64,000 bases of DNA from a virus, in the IMG/VR virus record IMGVR_UViG_3300037485_001992, positions 1-64,000 of that record; one strand, given 5' to 3'. Shown here in pieces: positions 56,529-64,000 of the stretch. The translations under genes and the position numbers were made by a program. Positions within the stretch are counted from its first letter, which is position 1. Every line of letters begins with the position of its first letter. The notes below the pieces were generated by a model. That model was not told the origin of the DNA. It saw only the letters and a program-made list of their open reading frames with translations, and ran no database searches.

Positions 56529-57136
56529 TTCGCCCAGGCTGTACCTCCCAAAATGGCTGTGGGTGTCCCTGTGAACGCTCCGCTCACAACGACAAACCGC
56601 GCCCTCACCCACGAATAGGGGTTGTCAACCTTCGCCACGGTTTGGGGAGACGAAGCAGTCACGAGGTTGATGGAGGAAATAGTCGTCCAAGACAACGCAG
56701 AAGTCGAGTTTGAGGGGTTTATGGCGCGTTCGACTTCACACGTTGCAACGTTCGCTTCTGGGGTGAAGGTGATGGTGGCAGCCGCGCTTCCCGTGTCCGT
56801 CAAATCAATCGGGACAGCCGTGGGTGCCACCGCGTCAGCGCGCGTCAAGGCGAGCTTGAAGGTGTCGTTATCGACCCAAATGATGAAGTAAGCGGTGCCA
56901 CTCACCAGGGGCGCAGGAACCGCAAGCCCATCCGTCGTGATGACAGCTGACATTCCTGTCTTGAAACCATGAGCTACTTTGGTGAAGGTGTTGTTGGGTT
57001 CAGAGACGTCGGTATCGGGGAGCGTGACAGGTGCCCCAGGCACGGCGGCAAGTACCCACGCGACGTCAATGACGAAAGATGGGCATCCCCGAACATCTCC
57101 TTTGGTACCAATGCTCGTCTGGTAGTAATTCCTCAT
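56525..57136 (-). CDS. putative virion (fibre or tail) accessory protein, 203 aa
   Basis: ATG at 57136 overlaps the upstream stop (ATGA). Beta-rich with Val/Thr/Ala repeats and an Ig-like look (VAHGFKTGMSAVITTDGLAV..., DTFKLALTRADAVAP). Similar composition to the 318-aa and fibre proteins upstream. Likely a structural or tail-fibre-associated protein. The end GGTAWAK overlaps the next gene. Confidence 0.55.
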   Translation of the reverse strand: MRNYYQTSIGTKGDVRGCPSFVIDVAWVLAAVPGAPVTLPDTDVSEPNNTFTKVAHGFKTGMSAVITTDGLAVPAPLVSGTAYFIIWVDNDTFKLALTRADAVAPTAVPIDLTDTGSAAATITFTPEANVATCEVERAINPSNSTSALSWTTISSINLVTASSPQTVAKVDNPYSWVRARFVVVSGAFTGTPTAILGGTAWAK

Positions 57137-57396
57137 TTATTGTTCCTTCTTTCCTGGTGAAGTCTGATTTCTACTTGGAGTTTAGCAATATCGACGCGAA
57201 GATTCTGTAAGTCGTTTCTGATTCCTGTGAGTTCTTGCATGATTCCTGAGGTGGTGGTGCTGATTTGGTCCTCGACCTGGCGGGGGACGGCGGAAAGGGC
57301 AGTGATCGTCCAGCCACAGAATCCGGCAAGGGCCAAAACGATAGGGATGAGGAGATATTTTGAGGCATCCCCCCAGCTTACGTGCTCTTCATCCAT
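57133..57396 (-). CDS. holin-like membrane protein with coiled coil, 87 aa
   Basis: ATG at 57396 follows GGGAG by 6 nt; the upstream part of the open frame is out. Residues 13-34 (YLLIPIVLALAGFCGWTITAL) are one transmembrane helix; residues 45-85 are a coiled coil ending QERRNNK. One span and a coil, in the same operon as the endolysin, fits a holin or inner-membrane spanin. No Rz1-like lipoprotein partner is visible nearby. A plus-strand frame starts 63 bp upstream, implying a divergent promoter region. Confidence 0.6.
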   Translation of the reverse strand: MDEEHVSWGDASKYLLIPIVLALAGFCGWTITALSAVPRQVEDQISTTTSGIMQELTGIRNDLQNLRVDIAKLQVEIRLHQERRNNK

Positions 57397-57459
57397 GAAA
57401 ACTCCCGAATGTGGTAAGGTTAGAGGAGAACCAAGCCTAGAATACCACGGGAGGGAAGG

Positions 57460-57792
57460 ATGCGAAACGCCCCACGGAAACAGCGAAACCAGGACGGGTT
57501 TCTCCCCATTGGCCACCTTTGCGGTGGGATGGAAGTCATCTCTGAGCGGAAAAAGCGGACAGACGGGAAGAAAAACAATCTTTGGGGTTACGATTGCCTT
57601 TGTTGCTACTGTTTTCGGGTAAAATGGGTCTCATTTGCCTCATTATCAGGGGAGTGCGCGAAGAGTTGTGGGTGTATGACGGGGGAATGGCTCTCGAAGT
57701 CGAAAAAGAACTACCACGAGCCAAAGAAAGTGAAGGAAACGCGCGTCCTCCCATCAGACGAGTATGCGTTCGTTGATAGGTGGACGCGGTGA
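57460..57792 (+). CDS. possible plus-strand gene, 110 aa
   Basis: ATG at 57460 has a very good GGGAGG 5 nt upstream, which is the main support. Basic, with a cysteine-rich middle (DCLCCYCF, ECAKSCGC) and an end KETRVLPSDEYAFVDRWTR that reads like a real protein. It lies in an otherwise non-coding 400-bp gap between minus-strand genes. It may equally be a chance frame. A short 64-aa frame overlaps it in another register. Confidence 0.45.
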   Translation: MRNAPRKQRNQDGFLPIGHLCGGMEVISERKKRTDGKKNNLWGYDCLCCYCFRVKWVSFASLSGECAKSCGCMTGEWLSKSKKNYHEPKKVKETRVLPSDEYAFVDRWTR

Positions 57793-57795
57793 GAG

Positions 57796-58023
57796 TTACT
57801 TCTTGCCCTTTGCCTTGTACACGATGGAATCAGCGGTTATCTCTGCTTTAATCTTGGCCTTGCTTGCTGCGGCAAGGATTCCAGCATCGACCCATCGGTG
57901 CATGAGAGCTTCCATATCCGCCGCGTATCCAGGGAGAATCTGGCTCAGCTGTTCGTGGATATACATGATGCCGACGATGGAAAGCTCGGCCTTTTCTGCG
58001 TCTGTGAGTGCTGATTTGGCCAT
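57796..58023 (-). CDS. hypothetical helical protein, 75 aa
   Basis: ATG at 58023, with GAGG in the end of the upstream gene. Helical, with a lysine-rich tail (KAKIKAEITADSIVYKAKGKK). The middle (VGIMYIHEQLSQILPGYAADM) could be a helical bundle. Part of a pair with the 120-aa gene just upstream between fibre and holin genes; perhaps fibre-assembly related. No family recognised. Confidence 0.55.
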   Translation of the reverse strand: MAKSALTDAEKAELSIVGIMYIHEQLSQILPGYAADMEALMHRWVDAGILAAASKAKIKAEITADSIVYKAKGKK

Positions 58024-58026
58024 GGT

Positions 58027-58389
58027 TCAAACCTCATCAAGCTGGGCCTGCGAAGGCTCACCATCAAGTGCAGCGTAAATCTGCATCGCGATACCTGGGA
58101 AATAGTAGTCTCGCGCTTGGTCTTTGATCAATTGGACCGCCTTCGACTTCAAAGGAATTGCCGTTGGGTCTGCTGCTCTTTCAAGCTTCAGAACGATAAG
58201 GCGACGGAAATTTAGATCGCCTTCACTAAGTCCTTTAGTTTTCTCGGTTACCATTTTAAATGACGTGACAACCGCATCCAACAGTGTCATAGCCTTTCCG
58301 TCAAGCGTCATTGCCCTACCATCTGCAGGATTTGTTGCTGTTGCGGAGAGGTCATATGTAATAGTTTGAACTGTTTTTTCTTCGCTCAT
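58027..58389 (-). CDS. hypothetical protein, 120 aa
   Basis: ATG at 58389 follows AAGGAG by 7 nt. The first 40 residues are Thr/Ala-rich strands; residues 45-120 are helices (LDAVVTSFKMVTEKTKGL, FRRLIVLKLERAADP, LIKDQARDYYFPG). Composition and its place after the tail-fibre gene suggest a fibre chaperone or accessory. No recognised family. Confidence 0.55.
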   Translation of the reverse strand: MSEEKTVQTITYDLSATATNPADGRAMTLDGKAMTLLDAVVTSFKMVTEKTKGLSEGDLNFRRLIVLKLERAADPTAIPLKSKAVQLIKDQARDYYFPGIAMQIYAALDGEPSQAQLDEV

Positions 58390-58424
58390 TTCTTGTCTCC
58401 TTGTGACTTTTTGTTCATGCTATC

Positions 58425-61304
58425 TTACGCACACCTGTATGTTATTGTAAAGTAAATTGCAAAACTCGTATCGACTGAAAGTCCAGAGAGTGCGTTTGAC
58501 CCTGTAGCAATGCTTGCTAAAGAAATCACACTCGCAGCAGATGCTACAAAGGCTACAGCAATTTGGTTTGCAGGGACGGTCAGAGAAGCTCCTTCCAGAA
58601 TGCTATAAGTGTAGCTTCCCGCAGCAGTTGCAGCCGCAAAAGGAATCCCTCCGATTGTCATGTTTCCTGTTGGACTTCCAGACCAGCTTGACACGTTTAT
58701 GTAACACGTAAGAAATACAAGGTTCCCGACCCTGGTGAAATACCCGTTTTGCGCCGCATAACTCGGCGTCCCTGCCGTTCCGCTCGCAATGATAGTTGGC
58801 GTCCATGTGCCTTCTTGATAGTGAGCCAATGCCGTCGGAGTATAGTTACCAGCCGCAGTCCCGAGTTTTACACTTGCTGGAATTGACCAAACCCCAACAT
58901 CACTAATCGTTCCAACTTTTGCTATTGGACTGCCATTTGTTCGTGTCCAGAATTCAAGACCGAAGGAGTAGTTATTACTCGTTGCATTGGTTTTCCCTGC
59001 GCGGATGCAGCACATAGATGCGTTTCCATTGCCACCGTCCACATACTGGGACTCAAATACAAGCCCCGGTCCTTGGCCGATAAATGTTGTTCCGGCCCAC
59101 GTATCTTTGAGCGACAACGTGTAGTAGCAACCTGTTCCAGCGTCCGAAGGTGTTGCTTGAATCGCATGTCGAATGGCCGAAGGTGTGGCTTGACCGACTG
59201 TCGTGCAGTCAGGCCCGAGAATGCAGCCATTCGTTCCATTGTAGTAACGGAGTGCACTGACACTTACCGGAAACGTCGCCGCGCCTTGAGCTGTCCAAGA
59301 CATCGCGTCGGCGCTAGTGCCATCCTTCAGATTCACACCGATAGCTCCGACCGTAGCAGTGTCAACGGTGCGGGGTATCATTTTCAAATAGGTGCCACTA
59401 AGAGAAGTCGTCCGCGCCGTAAGCGGACCTTGATAGCCAGATGCAGCATAATTTACGCCGATAATCATAGACCTATCAAGGTCTGCGGTGCCTGCTCCCT
59501 GTGACGAGATATTGCCATAGAAACCGTGTGTCCGGTTTGCATAGGTGCCTGCAGTGTCACCAATGCTAATCGCCCCTGTGGTCGAGATATTTATTCCAAG
59601 CGTGTAACCAGCACCAAGCTGCAGAGGATATGCACCGTCTGTCGCGATGATTCCACATTCAGTTGTCACGCCGCCAGTCAGACCAGAACCAGCCCCGATT
59701 CCGCCAGACGAGGAGTAGATAAGTCGCAGGTTCCGGTTGGAGTCGTTGCGGAGGATGATTTGTGCGTTGGCTCCAGCCGTCGCATCTGTGTTCTTCGCTA
59801 TCATCCCAGCTTGGCCTGCAGCGTTTGCATACGAAACCGTCATGAGTCCGGCAAAAGTCGCTGCGCCTGCATCCGTTATCGTCGCCGTCCCAGCAGCACC
59901 GAACGTCATCGTGTTCGAAGCGTAGGTGATGCGGCCTGCGGCTGCTGTGCCGGGGCCGATTGCTACACCCAATGCCATCGTAGCGAGTGCCAAGAACTCC
60001 TTCGCACCAGAGAACTGCTGCGTTGCGGTTGAGACGAGCCCAGCGACACCGTTGGCAGCAAACAGTTGGAGCTTGTCAAGCGCAGCAAACACGTTGGCTT
60101 CTGTCGTCAGAATTCCGCCTGCTGCCCACGTCACACCAGTGAGGCTGACTGCTGTGCCAGGATGCGAGTCTGTCGCGCTTCTATTGCTCAGTGACTGGTG
60201 GTCTGTCGGGCTGAATCCTCCTTGACCAATCAGAGAACGTTGCGAGCCAAGGAATTTGACAGGCTCTGCAGCGAGAAAGCATCGACCAGCCACGCCTGCA
60301 GGAGTCTCAGCAGGGACGACACTGTTCTTCTGGAAAGTCCACAACGCGTTGCTCACAAACTCAGGAATCACGCCAACAAGGTTGCCGAAATCATACTGAT
60401 TCGGGAGTTCTGCCTGTGCTGCTGCGAGTGTCGTGAACGTCCTTTGTCCAACGATACGGACCACGCGGAACTTTTGAGAGTCTGCATCAGCCGTGACTGG
60501 CAAGGACAAGTTGAGCACATTGACGTAGGAGTCTTCTGGCACATCTGCAAGGGACCACGTTCCTGCTGTGTTAAGGTTGTACTGGATGAACGTGGACGCG
60601 CCAATCTTGAACATTGACGTGTCAGTCGTTGACCACACCCATGCGCCACCAACGCCATTGCGATAGGCTACGGTGTAGGTTCCTTGTGGCCATGCAGGAA
60701 TGACTGTAGGAATGTCCTCGTCATAAATCGTGTGAGCATCGAGCCCCGGCGTGTTGGCTGCGTTGGTCGCAGTCGCTGCCGTGAGCACCGCGTATGTGCC
60801 AGCAGTCGGCACAACTGCAGAGCGCAACAGTGTTCCAAGACCATAATGGTCTTCGTTGTGGGACTGCCAGGGCATCGTGCCGTGGCACTCTCGGAGAGAG
60901 AACTGCGCCGTTGCATCCTTGTACGTGAACGCAATCATCACGTAGTCACGGAAGTCCCATGGAGTGGTGTCATACGTTACAGCCAAGGTGTCAGCATGAA
61001 TCTTGAGATAGTACGAGCCATTCACGTTGGCGTGAGCGAGCGGAATTGCACCACCAAGCACCGTCGGTACAATCCATGGAGAAGCGTAGGAATACTCCAC
61101 ACCACGTGCCCAGAACTTCACGAATCCGCTTGCGTGAGAAAGCGTGATTGTCCTGTCAGCAAGAGTATATGTTACGGTCAAATTCTCAGGATCGTCAAAC
61201 CCTGTCGGCTCTTTCGTCGCCGTGATGACGGTCTCTGCTGTGGTCGAAATCCGTTGCAGACCATCAGTCAGGAGCGGATTAAATATCAGTTTTGATGTGC
61301 TCAT
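58425..61304 (-). CDS. tail fibre/receptor-binding protein, 959 aa
   Basis: ATG at 61304. Beta-rich, Gly/Ala/Thr repeats throughout with strand-turn periodicity typical of trimeric fibres. Near residue 850, HYQEGTWTPTIIASG is the EGTWTP signature common in phage tail-fibre tips, followed by a compact C-terminal domain with YRCA at the end. It probably recognises the host surface. Two structural genes (61314, 62280) precede it. Confidence 0.75.
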   Translation of the reverse strand: MSTSKLIFNPLLTDGLQRISTTAETVITATKEPTGFDDPENLTVTYTLADRTITLSHASGFVKFWARGVEYSYASPWIVPTVLGGAIPLAHANVNGSYYLKIHADTLAVTYDTTPWDFRDYVMIAFTYKDATAQFSLRECHGTMPWQSHNEDHYGLGTLLRSAVVPTAGTYAVLTAATATNAANTPGLDAHTIYDEDIPTVIPAWPQGTYTVAYRNGVGGAWVWSTTDTSMFKIGASTFIQYNLNTAGTWSLADVPEDSYVNVLNLSLPVTADADSQKFRVVRIVGQRTFTTLAAAQAELPNQYDFGNLVGVIPEFVSNALWTFQKNSVVPAETPAGVAGRCFLAAEPVKFLGSQRSLIGQGGFSPTDHQSLSNRSATDSHPGTAVSLTGVTWAAGGILTTEANVFAALDKLQLFAANGVAGLVSTATQQFSGAKEFLALATMALGVAIGPGTAAAGRITYASNTMTFGAAGTATITDAGAATFAGLMTVSYANAAGQAGMIAKNTDATAGANAQIILRNDSNRNLRLIYSSSGGIGAGSGLTGGVTTECGIIATDGAYPLQLGAGYTLGINISTTGAISIGDTAGTYANRTHGFYGNISSQGAGTADLDRSMIIGVNYAASGYQGPLTARTTSLSGTYLKMIPRTVDTATVGAIGVNLKDGTSADAMSWTAQGAATFPVSVSALRYYNGTNGCILGPDCTTVGQATPSAIRHAIQATPSDAGTGCYYTLSLKDTWAGTTFIGQGPGLVFESQYVDGGNGNASMCCIRAGKTNATSNNYSFGLEFWTRTNGSPIAKVGTISDVGVWSIPASVKLGTAAGNYTPTALAHYQEGTWTPTIIASGTAGTPSYAAQNGYFTRVGNLVFLTCYINVSSWSGSPTGNMTIGGIPFAAATAAGSYTYSILEGASLTVPANQIAVAFVASAASVISLASIATGSNALSGLSVDTSFAIYFTITYRCA

Positions 61305-61313
61305 AGTCCCTCC

Positions 61314-62270
61314 TTAGACTGAAGCCGTGGACGTTACAGTCAGCTTATCAACCGCAGAGTACGTTACAGTGACAGTCTTGACAACAGCACCTCCTGCCCC
61401 ACCTAACTTATATGTGTGTACATCTGTTAGAGCCCCAGACGTATCTGTGCCGATATAGTCATAGGCACCTGGGACCAGACTTCCGCCGAGTCTTGCTTCG
61501 ACACTCGTCTTGAGTGCATCCAGCGTGACCTGCGTAGCGAAGTCCTTCGCGTTGAGTGTTGCGAGAGCACCCTCAACCCCATCCACATGCCCATCAATTG
61601 TCGTGAGTTGTCCTTGGATGACGGCCAGGTCTGCCGCATTCTGCACGAAACCCGCTGCAGCAGCTGTGTCGTAGACTCGAGGAGTCTGGGCGCCAGCAGC
61701 ACCGACACCAAAGTCCATCACACCCGTATCATTCACGAGGCGCACAGGGAGAGGCCGCGTGTTGGCAGGCGTCGTGGTGTCATACGCGACTTCCGTATCA
61801 ACAAACACGCCACCAGGACCATACTGCATGACGAGATTTGCATCGACAGACGTTCCACCAAGGAATGAGGAACCAGCAAACGAAATGAGCGTGCCAGGCA
61901 GGAAGCGATTCTTGCGCGCTTTGGTGACTGTGACCGATTGTCCAGCAGGAGCGGTGAGGGTGACGCGGATGATGGGTGCAACAAGCCCTGTCGAGAGAGA
62001 AACACTCGTGAGGAATGTTCCGGCAGCTGTGACCACGGCTCCGTTGAGATTCGTGAGTGCGATCCACGTCGCTCCATCATCAAAAGAGTGCTCAATTGCG
62101 ACTGTCGCGGGGTTTCCCACGTTGACGCCAGCAGACACAGCACTCGCTACAATTGCAATCGTGAGGGCTGAGATTTCCGAAGCGTCAACCGCTTCTTCCC
62201 ACACGAGTGGGACAGTGTCTGTCGCTATTCCCACCTTCCCACGCATATCTATCATCGTGTATGACGACAT
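61314..62270 (-). CDS. putative fibre/virion structural protein, 318 aa
   Basis: ATG at 62270. N-terminal 130 residues are beta-rich with Ig-like character (EHSFDDGATWIALTNLNG is common to phage Ig-like/fibre proteins). Residues 205-265 form a coiled-coil-like segment (AADLAVIQGQLTTIDGHVDGV), as in trimeric fibre shafts, followed by a final beta domain (LVPGAYDYIGTDTSG). Likely head or tail fibre base. Confidence 0.62.
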   Translation of the reverse strand: MSSYTMIDMRGKVGIATDTVPLVWEEAVDASEISALTIAIVASAVSAGVNVGNPATVAIEHSFDDGATWIALTNLNGAVVTAAGTFLTSVSLSTGLVAPIIRVTLTAPAGQSVTVTKARKNRFLPGTLISFAGSSFLGGTSVDANLVMQYGPGGVFVDTEVAYDTTTPANTRPLPVRLVNDTGVMDFGVGAAGAQTPRVYDTAAAAGFVQNAADLAVIQGQLTTIDGHVDGVEGALATLNAKDFATQVTLDALKTSVEARLGGSLVPGAYDYIGTDTSGALTDVHTYKLGGAGGAVVKTVTVTYSAVDKLTVTSTASV

Positions 62271-62279
62271 AAACCCTCC

Positions 62280-62714
62280 TTAGTTTCCAAGTCGTTTGGT
62301 GATGCGAACATCCGTGAGACGAAGCGCAGCATTGCGAAACTGTATCCCCACGATGGGTGGGAGCGGGTCTGGGAACGTCACTCCACCAAGCACCATCCCT
62401 GGTGTAATGGTGATAATGTTCGTCTTCTGCACGGAAAAGTCAAACACGATGTCTCCCAAGTACCTACTCGCTACCGCACCGGAGTTTACATCGTAAAAGG
62501 TGTTTCCCGCAATCTCTGTGTTCGGTTGCAAGTTTGTCGTATCGAATCCGGCCATGACCTGGCCATCAACGAGTGCTGCCAACACATCTTGGCTCCGCAA
62601 AAGAATCGAGAAACCAAAGACAGAATCCTCGTGAGACAGGTGATGCTCAACATAGAGGTAGTCGTTTACCCCTGCCATCTTTGAACACCTGACGTCTGCA
62701 ATTTCGAATTTCAT
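62280..62714 (-). CDS. putative virion accessory protein, 144 aa
   Basis: ATG at 62714 with AGGAG close upstream. Beta-rich (FGFSILLRSQDVLAALVDG, IVFDFSVQKTNIITITPG) and soluble, resembling fibre-base or tail-completion proteins by composition. It lies between the candidate small terminase and the fibre genes. Family not recognised. Confidence 0.55.
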   Translation of the reverse strand: MKFEIADVRCSKMAGVNDYLYVEHHLSHEDSVFGFSILLRSQDVLAALVDGQVMAGFDTTNLQPNTEIAGNTFYDVNSGAVASRYLGDIVFDFSVQKTNIITITPGMVLGGVTFPDPLPPIVGIQFRNAALRLTDVRITKRLGN

Positions 62715-62726
62715 GTTTCCTCCAAA

Positions 62727-63278
62727 CTAGATGTCATCTTCAGCAGGAATCGCATCGACGAATCCACCGTCCGTCGCTGCTTCAAGTCTTGCGACTTCCC
62801 CTGAGAGCATCTTACCATCTTTGCCCCGTAACCCGCGAGGGACACTTCCTGGTGGGAGCGTTCCACCCGCATTCGCATTCAAGTTATTTACGGTGACTGC
62901 TGGTCCATGGCTTTTGGCGAGAAGGAACTCTGCCGCTTTCATCTTTGCGCGGAAGATTTCAGAATTGAGAGATTTGTCTTCGTTTTTCGTCTTCATCTCC
63001 AGCACTTCAACAAGGAACTCATACGCTAAGTCCTTTGCGTGATACACTTTCTCGTCACACTCAAGGGGAGTCAGAAGCCAAGGCCAAAACTCTTTCTGAC
63101 CTTTTATCCACTCACGCAGGAGAATGATGGGAGTGGGAGAAACGTAGCGTTTCAACTCTTCGTCATCCGGCTTCAGAGTCCGAACCGTTCTTTCATCCAC
63201 AGATTTGTGGAGCAAAGCTTTGGCCCGTCGCTGAGCGGGAGTTGGTTTCCAAGGTTTCACTTCTTTCAAGACACTCAT
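62727..63278 (-). CDS. candidate terminase small subunit, 183 aa
   Basis: ATG at 63278 has AAGGAG 5 nt upstream; longer versions start at 63440 or 63512 but without a ribosome site. Residues 1-60 are basic (EVKPWKPTPAQRRAKALLHK), residues 85-145 helical with FRAKMKAAEFLLAKSHGP, a pattern seen near the end of many small terminases. The acidic C-terminus would contact TerL. The location far from TerL is unusual, and confidence is modest. A promoter lies at 63303-63331. Confidence 0.5.
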   Translation of the reverse strand: MSVLKEVKPWKPTPAQRRAKALLHKSVDERTVRTLKPDDEELKRYVSPTPIILLREWIKGQKEFWPWLLTPLECDEKVYHAKDLAYEFLVEVLEMKTKNEDKSLNSEIFRAKMKAAEFLLAKSHGPAVTVNNLNANAGGTLPPGSVPRGLRGKDGKMLSGEVARLEAATDGGFVDAIPAEDDI

Positions 63279-63302
63279 CCGTTCTCCTTCAAAGCTTCCC
63301 TC

Positions 63303-63331
63303 AGCATACCTTGACAGTTTGCTTCCGACAA
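63303..63331 (-). promoter_or_regulatory. promoter of the fibre/lysis operon
   Basis: Minus strand TTGTCG (63326-63331), 17-nt spacer, TATGCT (63303-63308). Both hexamers match the sigma70 consensus at 4 of 6 positions. It lies 25 bp upstream of the ATG at 63278 and is the only good promoter before this operon. Confidence 0.45.
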
Positions 63332-63617
63332 TGTAGCTCGTTCCTCTCTGCCACTCTTTCGTCCCTGTGAAAATCCATGGTGGATTGTCTTCGCTCTGAA
63401 GAGAGACGAAGGAATGGTGGACCTCTCTATATACTGACATGACAACTGGGGAACGCTCTCCCAAATTTCCGTACGAGACTGGCCACTTGGCCAAAATAAC
63501 CGATACTTTCAAAATTGGCGGGAGCGACGCACCACTCTTCGAGTCCTCGGTCCAACCCCGTCAGGGGTGACTCATGACTGGGAGGGAAAAGTCGTGACTT
63601 CGTGCCCTCGATACCTA

Positions 63618-63700
63618 CGTTACATTGTTTCCTAGAGTCATGCGTTACATTGTTTCCTAGAGTCATGCGTTACATTGTTTCATAGAGTCCTACGTTAATT
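63618..63700. repeat. tandem 25-bp repeats
   Basis: Two exact copies of CGTTACATTGTTTCCTAGAG+TCATG (63618-63642, 63643-63667), a third with changes (63668-63692) and the start of a fourth. Short direct iterons like these commonly bind replication or packaging proteins. They are AT-rich at the right flank and lie about 340 bp upstream of the candidate small terminase. Confidence 0.8.
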
Positions 63701-64000
63701 TTGAAAAAATGAATAGCGGAAGATGGACACCGTATGTTACGTTTTTAATTTTAAAAATCGTTTCCTCGTTGGAAGGACACCCACCACCCCCGCCACCGTT
63801 CCCCACTTCCCCATACCACGTAGCATCGTCCTGTCCACCACGCGCGAGACAGGGCTTCTCAAAGATACGTCTAGTCCTGTCCATAATGGGTGAGGCAGGA
63901 CACATCCATCACGTCACACGAAACAGGTCTAGCCAGGAAACTTCTTATCGTGCAGGGGGTATTACGCGCGAGATGTACCACGAAACATGCCCTGCGCGTC
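63701..64000. other. non-coding right end of the window
   Basis: No credible gene in the last 300 bases. It contains an AT-rich stretch (about 63740-63765) and four scattered copies of CCTGTCC or its complement GGACA. Together with the iterons this could be a packaging site, terminal region or origin. The strand and extent of any function are unclear. Confidence 0.35.

Noticed and set aside
1-64000. CRISPR array, insertion sequence or integrase
   Set aside because: No regularly spaced repeats, transposase motifs or integrase signature seen; the only mobile gene found is the homing endonuclease.

Overview
The window looks like most of a lytic, podovirus-like tailed phage genome (Caudoviricetes) of a Gram-negative or otherwise undetermined bacterial host. 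It carries a terminase, portal, scaffold, major capsid protein, adaptor and nozzle-like tail proteins, very large internal virion proteins, a phage DNA polymerase, a two-domain endolysin and a tail fibre. No tape-measure, tail-tube or sheath gene was recognised, which favours a short tail. No integrase or tRNA was seen. Most genes overlap by 1-10 nt (ATGA, GTGA, TTGA junctions) and have strong GGAGG-type ribosome sites. The left edge cuts through a gene and the right edge lies in non-coding DNA, so the true genome ends are unknown.

Layout. (1) 1-1815, plus strand: four or five small unknown genes. (2) 1562-3606, minus strand: a T4-lysozyme-domain protein, a helix-turn-helix protein and an HU-like protein. 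A second HU-like gene (3619-3939) runs head-to-head with it from a shared palindromic ribosome site. (3) 3890-19598, minus strand: the DNA-metabolism operon. It holds an SF3-type helicase/ATPase, a family A DNA polymerase, a probable ssDNA-binding protein, a PD-(D/E)XK nuclease with Fe-S-type cysteines, an SNF2-like helicase and a RuvC-like resolvase. Between these are many small, often zinc-ribbon, proteins, an Rrf2-type regulator and a lipoprotein. (4) 19599-20593: about 1 kb without a gene, with many hairpins, a three-way junction, a GNRA hairpin and a plus-strand terminator. I propose a large structured RNA here. (5) 20594-52120, minus strand: the virion operon. In transcription order it is small basic protein, TerL, membrane protein, portal, scaffold, [plus-strand homing endonuclease], small protein, major capsid, putative decoration protein, adaptor, nozzle-like protein (1832 aa), and internal virion/ejection proteins up to 2145 aa. 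(6) 52182-53340, plus strand: three small genes, one membrane-anchored. (7) 53759-63278, minus strand: candidate small terminase, fibre and accessory virion proteins, holin-like membrane protein, endolysin and an Acb2-like protein, closed by a clear terminator. (8) 63618-64000: tandem 25-bp repeats and non-coding DNA.

How it fits together. Replication proteins from region 3 share a C-terminal acidic tail ending E/G-F-V/I-L. It occurs on the SSB-like protein, DNA polymerase, SF3 ATPase, an unknown 154-aa protein and the HTH protein, and suggests a common docking partner, much as bacterial SSB tails do. The HU pair, HTH protein and Rrf2-like protein are candidate chromatin and transcription modulators. 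Virion genes follow head-to-tail assembly order. The lysis module combines a glucosaminidase-amidase endolysin, a candidate holin and a separate GH24-domain protein. All functional calls come from reading the sequence; no database search was possible.
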